Assembly: GCA_019055375.1 (NCBI GenBank)
Contig: JAHQIW010000607.1
Location: 90,271 to 154,270 of the forward strand
Length of the DNA: 64,000 nucleotides
DNA from: Parelaphostrongylus tenuis
Lineage: Eukaryota; Nematoda; Chromadorea; Rhabditida; Metastrongylidae
Reading direction: 5' to 3'
Positions within the stretch are counted from its first letter, which is position 1; each line of letters starts with the position of its first letter. The position numbers were made by a program, and so were the translations under genes. Below the pieces are notes generated by a model that did no database searches, had not been told where the DNA came from, and saw only the letters and a list, made by a program, of their open reading frames with translations. This document shows positions 55,926 through 64,000 of this stretch, piece by piece.

Positions 55926-57235
55926 ACATGTCACTTAACATTCTTAGATCTATGTTTTTACGTTTCATATTACTGACTCGATTCGTGTGGGAAATGGGCA
56001 AATCGTATTGATACCACTAAGAGAAAGTCGAACAGGTGACGTAATGACCAGAAGAAAAAGTCATGTCGGTCTCCACATGTGCTCATTAGTTACTTTATTA
56101 TTTGATTTAATTACCTTACTACAGTTTTGATTATATCGAAAAAATTTATCGTTATTTATAACGACGAAACAAATGCTGACTGCTGAGCGATCCAAACTCT
56201 AATACCAACTATCTGCATAGTTTTCAAGTGAATATTCAGAAGTGCATATTTTATCAATAACATCCCTTTGATCACAAAATCAACGAGAAAATTTATAAAC
56301 GAGCAATGATTTACAATAGATACACCCGTCCCATTTCCAAAAATACCCGAATAATAGCATCGGGATAGAAGGATATGTCATATAAAGCAAGCACAGCTTG
56401 AAAAACACTAGACAACTACTTTCCCGAGTAGTACTGAACTAGTAAAGACACCGCAATTCACTTATTTGAGATATCTTAAACTATTCTATAATCAATAGCG
56501 AAATTCATCTAAGAAAGTGAGCATCGACGAGATCACGCTAAATCCAACTCTCCACCCTACTTCGATTACCCGAGTGGTGATGAGTGCTCCACGTTGGATC
56601 TAAACATTTAATGTTTGTCTGTTAAGAACACTTGGAAGATTTGAAAACAACAAGACGGTGAGTGTTTCGAAAAAAGAGCTGTTTATTGTGGAAGGCTAAA
56701 TTTTTCATCACAGTCTTTCTCCAGAGGTTATGGATGTGTTTGACTGAGCAGATTGCTAGTCAAATAGACCCTTGCAGGCTCTGAAGAAAGCGCTATGACT
56801 CCAGCCACTATCACTGCACTATACCGTAACACCGTATTTGAGTCTGATGTCAACAATCTGGCGCCTGTTCATCAAGAAGCGATGAATTACTCGATTTTTT
56901 GTTGTTTAGACTTTCAAAGCTTACACTTATTAATAGGGACCAACCGTAAGCTCGCACAGGTCAGAGATGTTGACACTAACGGAGAGTTGTGGTCTCAATT
57001 AATTTTCAAAATATTCCTACTAATCACTTGAAGAAATCAAGTTTGAAAATCATAAAACTTGATGGGACTGCAACTCTCTACAAGAGTCGAAATGTTCATA
57101 GCTCAGGTATAAAAAATCTGCCAAATATGGTGCGAAGTTATCAGTGATCACGAGTCATTCCTCGTTCACTCTCTCCGAATACCTCTTCTATCGACCGCTT
57201 TTTTATAAACCCGCTCAAAATGATATACGTATAAT

Positions 57236-57655
57236 GATCTGATATAACATGTTTTGAGCTGATAGGTCTAGTGATATACATGCGTCTGTTTTGTTCCTAT
57301 TGGTACTCATCAGTACCACCCTCCTCTCGGTTCAGTAGATCCCCTAAGGTTAAATTATCCTCTATAAAGGAATCGACGCCGAGTAATAAATCACCACAAG
57401 TCAGGTCATGTACTTACCTGACATCATTATAACAGCTACGTGCTTGACAACCGCTCACCAGAATGTCAGGTAAGTACACCAGCTGACTTGGGCTGATTTA
57501 TTACTCGGCCTTGAATTTTTTTTTGTAAAAGATTAAACTCAGGGGACCGGCTGAACTGAGGAAGGGTGGTACTGATGAGTCTCAATAGGACGAAACATGC
57601 GCCTGTATACCCTAGACCTATCAGCTCAAAACACGCTATATCCTTATCAGATTAT
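57236..57655. repeat. Foldback element, hammerhead family 1, long near-perfect hairpin
   Basis: Left TGATCTGATATAACATGTTT, right ATATCCTTATCAGATTA, inverted. The arms pair far inward, and the centre is itself inverted (GCCGAGTAATAAATCA at 57377 with GATTTATTACTCGGCC at 57494; GTACTTACCTGACAT with its inverse at 57461). The whole 420 bp could fold into one hairpin. Right-arm ribozyme at 57568-57611; left-arm copy at about 57288-57340 (-) with AAAA for GAAA. Confidence 0.8.
57568..57611 (+). ncRNA. Hammerhead ribozyme motif
   Basis: GGTA (57568-57571), CTGATGA (57572-57578), stem II GTC-TCAATAG-GAC (57579-57591), GAAA (57592-57595), stem III ACA-TGCGCC-TGT (57595-57606), A (57607), TACC (57608-57611). 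All core positions are canonical. Predicted cut after 57607. Confidence 0.8.
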
Positions 57656-60084
57656 CTCACCGAACATTTGAAAAAGAATCTCACGAAGTGTGTTGTGATG
57701 ATTCGTGACCTTGCTTCGATCTAGGTAGATGTTTTCTAACATAAACGAGGCACATTTCAGAACAATGCAACACTGCGTGCGGCTGGTCTCCAATAACTTG
57801 GAAGGCTTGATAAGAAAAAGTGCTGAAGAAAGCGAAAGCGTCGATACATAGTTCGCTACTGTATTCAAGATTTTGCTATGAATGAACCTCAGGTCTGCTC
57901 ATCAACAAGATACTGAATTACTTGATCATTACCAAAAGTGATGAAAAGTGAGTCTGGGATAGTCGTCTCAGAAAACACAGTCCACGTGTCCCATTTCTTC
58001 TCTATCATAATGTTTCTATTATTAGCAAGAGCGTACCTAACTTGATGATTAGAGAAAGTTACAATACACACCTAGTCGTTGGTTCAATCCTGCACCACTA
58101 GCAAACCTTTCACACCATCTCTGCGAGGCAGAGAAGTCGGGGGAAGCTAATCTGAAAAGATAATGTACCGAATAGTACCTCATATGAGTAGAGCCTGCAT
58201 TCAGCCAGATCTATTATTAATGGCATCAAAGAATGGTGAGTCCTTGGACGGATGATCTATATTCAATACTTTATCTCCATTCTTACCTGCTACGTAATGA
58301 TGTGCTATGGTTGAACTTGTTCTGAATCCTCACTTTCGAGTTCATGATCAGCACAACTGCCACCAACACAAGTCTCTGATGAACCGATGTAGAACTAGAA
58401 AAAATTGACTTGTGACTACGGCACTGAGCTAAGAAGATACTTTTCATAGTGTCTATCAGGGCGCATAAGCTTCGGATAAGTTCGCACTTAAAGAGGAGCA
58501 AGATCAACATCCATTTGCCATTCAAATTGCAAGTTCCTGTAGAGATTCCATCAAAATTCTTCAACATGCATCTGCTATCAAACCATATGCATAGCAACAT
58601 TTCCTCCTCGTCAATCACACGGGAAAACTTCTAGATCAACAGGGCCCCAGATACGACAGAGGAGCGACAAACTAATCAACTATCACTTTTAGAAATAGTA
58701 TAGAAAACCCAGACCTTGAGGGTATTCTCAGTATGTCGAGCAACGTATCGCACAAATGGACGTAAATCTCCGAGGTTAGCAGTGTGGAGAGTTGCATAGT
58801 ACTCTGCTCGTGACTCCACAGGTAAGATCACCGGCGGGAATCCTGCTCGCATCAAATCAAATTCAGTAGAAGACGAGCTGTTCTGCCATTTCCGTCAACA
58901 AATGGATGCACAACACCTGAACAAACAATGCTCTTTGACTGTATACCCCGTTCCGGACAGTGTGCACCCGTGCGATACACGAATATCTAGAGGTCCTTTT
59001 GCTAACAAAGCTTTCCCCTCATCTTTCAGTAATCATTCGAGTAATTCACCCACAGACACTAGCTCAGCGAACAAAGCAAACCGAGTATGAAACATGCTTC
59101 AACTTTTGCTGTTACACTGATTTTTTGACACTACACTAGAAGGTCTTTTTGAAAACCAACTACTCGAATGAAAAGCTCTACCCAGCAAAAAAAGCCTTTG
59201 AACAGTCATATACGAGCAAGCGCATGTACACACCGTTCCAAATTAGTTATAGATGAGTGAAACATAGTAGAGATCAAGACACAAGTACCATACAGAAAAA
59301 CCAATGACTTACAAGTTTATAATGCGCAATAGCTGCTCTCTCAACCGGACTCATTTCCATGGTTGATGGATCATTTAGCCAATCGACAAGCTCATCTAAC
59401 TGCTCCCTTACGTACTCCGGGGCTATAGGTGTGAAGCGTCCAACAAATACCTATTAAATAGAGAAATATTCATGAAGATAAGAGAATGAGAAGAACACTA
59501 CCTGTGTAGTTCGAATTCGTCCAGCGTCGATTGGGTTTGCATTTCCAAGCACTCGTCGGTGCATCTCTAAGATATCCTAAAATCAAGAAGGTGTAGACAT
59601 AATCCTCCACTACCCTCTCTCAAGTGTAAATCATCGATTTATAAATCTATCTATGAATCTAATTTATACTAAAAAATTGTCACACTCAATCCGTATATCC
59701 CAATTTCGCAAGTCTATGTATATGCAAAGAAAGACCGCTGAACTTTCGATGCACTTTAGATCATGTTTACCCAATCACTCTCTGACTACCGTGACGTTAT
59801 TGACCTTTCTTTGTACGCTTAAATTAGTCACGTAATCCAGCTCATTTGGTATTGGACCTTTTCACGTGAACTGATAAAAGCCCGCGTGGCCAATTAATTC
59901 TGACTACATGAATTCTCCACTAACTTCCCTTTGCTACAGAAGGATAGAATAGAAAAAAAGAACTACGGGATTACAATTTCTTCTCCTCAAAAACTAGGTT
60001 TAATTCATTTCTGAGCGCAAACACCATTGAAAAACACTGTTCCGATACCTTGTATCGCATGAAGGGTTAAAGCGGAACATTAGT

Positions 60085-60165
60085 CGCTAATGCAGTGGCT
60101 AGCACACGCCCTTAGAAATGGTGAGACGCGGATCCAACTCCCACCCAAGGTTCAGACTTTTGCGT
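60085..60165 (+). repeat. tRNA-derived SINE scrap
   Basis: GCTAATGCAGTGGCTAGCAC, then GACGCGGATCCAACTCCCAC; a decayed tRNA-like head in a Fic-gene intron. Confidence 0.4.
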
Positions 60166-60394
60166 AGCACTCAACGTTTTCGGATGTTCATAAATGTTGA
60201 GGCTCACATCTACAGTAATTTCATTCATCAGTAGTAGAGACTGGTTGAGGTACCGGAGGGCCGCGTCCATACCAATGACTTCGTTGTGTTCAAGAATGCT
60301 TTTACCAGCAACAGCAACACCAGATTCCAATATAGAACTAAATAAATTCTCTTTAGATTCGACTGTTCCTTTTTGAGACCTTGAATGAAGTAAT

Positions 60395-60440
60395 GTATAT
60401 ATATACTATATATATATATATGTAATATATATTACTATAT
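60395..60440. repeat. TA-rich microsatellite
   Basis: Imperfect run of TA dinucleotides directly at the left end of the foldback element at 60440. Confidence 0.8.
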
Positions 60441-60935
60441 ATCATATAAAGCCTTCATGAGGTCCGTTATGACACTTATATAATGCTAAATGTACTTTTT
60501 GCCTTTCAACCTCATCAGTAGCACGCTTCCTTTCGGTTCAGTCAGCTTCTCGTAAGAGTATACACACCTACTTATAAAGAATCACACTGCCCGAATTATT
60601 CACACTGCCCGCAAGTGGAAAGTCACCTGACGTGCACTGATTTTTACACTCGACTGCAAGCAGTGGAATATAAAGGTAACTATTTAACCGACTAGCAACG
60701 AGCAATCGACTGTAAAATACGCTGCACGTCAGGTGGTCTTTCCATCTTGCAGGCAATGTAAATGATTCGGTGCCGATTCCTCAATTTGTAGAGAGTGTAT
60801 CCTTTTACAAGGGACTGGCTGAACTCGAAATACACCGTGCTACTGATGAGGTTCAAAGGCCTCAACATACATCTAGCACTATCTGAACTTCATAACAGAC
60901 CTTATGAAAAGGCCTGAGTTACGTTATCAGAATAG
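60440..60935. repeat. Foldback element, hammerhead family 1 (decayed cores)
   Basis: Left GCCTTCATGAGGTCCGTTAT and right ATAACAGACCTTATGAAAAG are inverted; inner blocks CACCTGACGTGCA and TGCACGTCAGGTG are inverted too. The right core has CTGATGA but TCAA for GAAA; the left core (minus) has CTGATGA but AAAA. Stem I GTGCTA/TAGCAC is intact in the right arm. In the Fic-gene intron. Confidence 0.7.
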
Positions 60936-61127
60936 ATGAATTTCGTTCCTTTTCACAATATCTCAACACTACTCTCTTCACTGAGAATTTTCGATGGAAT
61001 TTTGAAGTGAAAAAAATCTTCTTAGCAATCTTGAGAGCACGAACGATAAGCAGATGATTGTCGAGAGGAGCTGCCGTCGAGGAAAAAGGTGAGAGTGGAG
61101 AGCCCAACAAAAGTTAAAAAATGTAAA

Positions 61128-61405
61128 ATCCTCGGCGCTGATCAATCTCTGAGATTTGTACAATACGTGAAACTTGATCAAGCATCGTTCGAGGTGACTG
61201 AATGCATAGCTCGCATCGCAATGGCCTATTGAGTACTGATCAGTGCTGCTTCCTTCCAGACAAGTATTGCCCCAATTCGTCGACCCTGGAAGGATGGAAA
61301 GCTCCGTTGGCTTTGAGCACGGGCTCGAACCACTGACCAATGATTACTCGACTATGTGTATACTGCAGATCACCTATATAACCACTGCGCCACATCGCGC
61401 CTGGA
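61128..61405 (-). repeat. SINE family A, minus copy
   Basis: TCGGCGCTGATCAATCTCTG at the tail, GGGCTCGAACCACTGACC as box B, CAACCACTGCGCCACAT-like head. Same order as 44392-44695. Confidence 0.7.
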
Positions 61406-61489
61406 CAACCAATTTTTATAGAACTTGATCTGTCTTCACGATCTTTCCTTCACTGTGCGGATCTCAGGACTCCTAGCTCCTAATTCCTT

Positions 61490-61685
61490 TTTCGTCTTTT
61501 TCTTAAACGCCGTAGAATAATGGTTAAGCATGTCTCCTTGCAGTCTCAAAGATAGCTTGGCTACGGGCGTTCCATAGGTCGTTCGCTCGTTGTTGACTGC
61601 CGAAGAAATTGGAGGGTGAGGTTCGACCTCCGCCGCACTGCAACGAGTGTCACAGCCGCTCGCCCACTCTCCTGGAGAACCAATA
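61490..61685 (-). repeat. SINE family B, minus copy
   Basis: CGCCGTAGAATAATGGTTAA, GATAGCTTGGCTACGGGCGT and GTGAGGTTCGACCTCCGCC (a box B), shared with 24640-24830. Confidence 0.55.
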
Positions 61686-63446
61686 CTTCTCAGTGATCAA
61701 AGCCGATAGAAAATGGGAACTCATCTGGATAGTAATACTGCTATGAAAATGTTAGGAAAAGAACTAGAGCACATACCGGGTTTGTCCCAGTGTGAGAGTA
61801 TTTCCCTCGATTGCTACTGTATGGTAAACGTGTAGGAAGTAGCTTTCTCGCATTGCCCTCTTCATCGTCGATGTCAACGGCAAACGAGCAAATTCATCAC
61901 GGTACTTATCAATACGCTTCAGCAACTTTGCATCCATAGCGCTGACAAGTGGTAAGGTCCGCTTCCTACTTCTAGAAAGATTAATAGATCAAAACATTCT
62001 CTAATTCATTGAGATCTGCTGAAAGTGGACAAAACAAGTGAATAGCTTTTGCCTCACTAATGATGTCTTTATAGAAAATGTGGTCACACATGCTTAACAC
62101 CGTTGAGGGACGGCAGTCGAATCGCTGCGCGCAGTTTTTTATTGACTAATGCTTTTTCCTTTCCATGAGCAAAGGTTTGGGGACTTTTCACATCACATTG
62201 ATACCCCACGATTTGCTCTAAATGCTCATGTGATTTCTGTGCATAAACTCCTCTTATATGAGAAGAAAGCATCGAGTGGGAAATGTGATCTTTTCTTCGT
62301 TGCTGCAGCACACTAATAAGGTCTTCCGAGAAAGCATTCTACATGTCAGAATCGTCACTTTTTTCTCTCATCGAATGACTACTAAAAGTTTCCTGAGAAG
62401 CCGAACATATACGAGGGCTAAGTATAAATGCAAACCGGAGTGAATTTTTTTCTGCTACAGTGCACTAATAATGTCTTCCAAGAAAAGAAGCATACTGTAA
62501 GAAACGCCATTTCTCAAGCTGTTAGAAACGCCATTTCTCGAATGACTACTAAAAGTGTGATGAACGAGTTATGCCCAGCTATGAAAGCCTCTAACCCATG
62601 CGCATTATAGTGTACAAGCCGTCCAGAAAGGGGCGAACGTTCTTAGTCACCTCTAACGGGGGCTGTTCCATGTCTGATATTGACTTGAGCTCCTAGATAC
62701 TCTACTATTTTGTCTTACCTCCCTTTCTTGACCACAAACTCGAGAAACAGAACTAAACTCAAAATAAAGAGATGAGAATAGATAAACCCTACACAAGAGC
62801 CTCCATATGGTGTGGATCAAAACGTCAGCGCTCTCACGTAGCAAAGGTCAGCTTCCAGAACATTGTTTTCCAAAACATGAAAAATAAAAATATCATACTG
62901 ATCTAGGCCAATGGAAAAATATGTACGTACTTCATGGAAGAGTCCATACTCCGTCAGAATGTCAGGATGATGTGGAGCTAAGGCGAGAGCATGCTCAATG
63001 ATCGACTTGTCTGAAAAGATGATCGTCCGAATAAATTAGCATTGCATTTCCTTTTCATAGATCCCTCTCCTATACAAATATTCAGCACCTTTTTAGCGTT
63101 TCCTGAACGTCTGCTGATTTTAGCTGCCGAGAGAGCGGCTAGAGCCTCCTGTTCACGAGCTCGATCCGGAACTTCCTCATCGGAAAACGCACGCGGAATG
63201 ACAATCGATGATTCTGTTCCCTAAATCTGAGAATTTAGATAGATACTTGAACGTGAATAAGTGTGAAAATTGTCAAGTCGATACCTTCCATTTTTCTACA
63301 GGGAAGATTTCGGGAAAAAACGTCGGATCACTTGCTGGTCGCAGAGCCGTCAGTCTCTTTAGTCCTGTCTTGCCACAATCCAAGTTCAGAAGATGTCTCG
63401 CATAGTGCTGCACGACGACGAATATCCATGCAGCGCAGTCATTTAG

Positions 63447-64000
63447 TCAGCGGCAGGGAGAACTGGAAAACGTAAGAATATCAGGAGACTCTGCAGCAGT
63501 CCCTTAGATTAACCCTTTTTGCTTTGGCTCGTACCGAAAACAAAACACGCGTGCCCGTGCCGTTCCGAAGGACGGCTTAACGAAGATTCGAGCGGAATCC
63601 AGTAAAAATGAGTTGCTTATTTGACAAATCTAGGTTCGAGAGATACTCTCATTTTATCGATTCATTTGACCTGCACTAGCTTTTTTTCTGTTGTGTGGGT
63701 CCCAGCGTTTATAGCAAGATTCGCTTCCCACGCCAGCTTGAGGATTTCGTTTTCTTCGCGAACGTCCATAGAACGCTGGTTGAGCACGTCTTCTTGCAAT
63801 CTCGATGGCGCAAAGATAGCCAGGTTAAAGCATTCCGTAGGGCGTGCGTTACTGAATGCTGGAGAGTTTCGAGGGGCAGTTGGGGACCAACTCTGCATCC
63901 AGCCAGCACACCATCCTAGCCACTAGGCCACCGGTCCCCAACACTCAACAACATCAATATGAACAACCTTTTGACGGCTTTAACCCTTTCGGGATCGTGA
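63447..64000. other. Region upstream of the Fic pseudogene, with a SINE
   Basis: A family B-like SINE on the minus strand lies at about 63690-63945 (GAACGCTGGTTGAGCACG, tRNA-like end CCTAGCCACTAGGCCACCGG). The four overlapping ORFs here follow from the SINE. No first exon with a start codon for the Fic gene was found. Confidence 0.5.

Larger units (their letters stand above)
51885..58304. other. Intergenic region between PEBP gene and Fic pseudogene
   Basis: Holds a large foldback (52305-53165), a family-2 foldback (54912-55105), a SINE (55838-55925), and a family-1 foldback (57236-57655). At 56763-56804 a decayed family-3 motif (GGCTCTGAAGAAAGCGC) is seen. Elsewhere (53170-54900, 55930-56740) no gene was recognised. 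Confidence 0.5.
58305..63446 (-). pseudogene. Fic-domain AMPylase (FICD/fic-1-like), broken
   Basis: FICD-type enzymes sit in the ER and AMPylate/deAMPylate the chaperone BiP. Exon remnants, 5' to 3' on the minus strand: 63446-63285 (membrane anchor AAWIFVVVQHYA, then LRPASDPTFFPEIFPVEKW), 63220-63089 (DRAREQEALAALSAAK), 63010-62931 and 62876-62793 (two TPR units, EHALALAPHHPDILTEYG and VLEADLCYVRALT), 61971-61777 (inhibitory motif TVAIEGN), 60337-60208 (AVAGKSILEHNEVIGMDAAL), 59576-59502 (EMHRRVLGNANPIDAGRIRT), 59450-59313, 58916-58715 (Fic motif HPFVDGNGRTAR), 58394-58305 (end, TAG). Lesions: an extra T in the second TPR exon near 62825, one base missing after the Fic motif near 58857, phase breaks at two junctions (63010, 58916), and a lost AG acceptor (62877). 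No start codon was found. Key residues are otherwise kept. Confidence 0.85.

Overview
The window is nuclear DNA of a nematode, most probably a strongylid (hookworm-like) worm. Genes are cut into many small exons by introns of 50 bp to 8 kb. The introns are AT-rich and full of mariner remnants, an RTE-type reverse-transcriptase fragment, tRNA-derived SINEs and foldback (inverted-repeat) elements. Exon/intron structures were built by hand from splice signals, reading phase and family conservation, because almost no exon stands out as a long ORF.

Three genes can be supported. (1) From before base 2527 to 36046, + strand: a class 1b P4-ATPase (ATP8B-like phospholipid flippase; tat-2/3/4 type in worms), with 24 exons giving 949 codons in one continuous frame. 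The 5' part (first membrane helices, actuator domain) lies left of the window. (2) From 41930 to 51884, + strand: a complete six-exon PEBP/OV-16-like gene of 171 codons. (3) From about 63446 down to 58305, - strand: a Fic-domain AMPylase (FICD/fic-1 type). Its ten exons are recognisable but carry several frame-breaking lesions, so it reads as a pseudogene or a locally damaged assembly. The three genes show no functional link and no operon spacing.

The most interesting content is in the introns and intergenic DNA. Several families of foldback elements carry a motif that reads as a hammerhead ribozyme: C-U-G-A-N-G-A, a small stem II, G-A-A-A, a very short stem III hairpin, U-H, then a stem I strand pairing with the sequence just before the core. 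Stem I changes in sequence between copies but stays complementary. The best copies are at 33102-33147 (-), 46378-46417 (+), 55026-55072 (+), 57568-57611 (+), 45998-46044 (+), 45772-45816 (-) and 38135-38170 (-). In the complete elements the motif sits in both arms, in opposite orientation.

Layout: 1-2526 intron with one large foldback element and one small one; 2527-36046 P4-ATPase; 36047-41929 intergenic with ribozyme-like repeats and a mariner remnant; 41930-51884 PEBP gene with foldback elements, SINEs and a tandem duplication in its introns; 51885-58304 intergenic with foldback elements; 58305-63446 Fic pseudogene; 63447-64000 a SINE.
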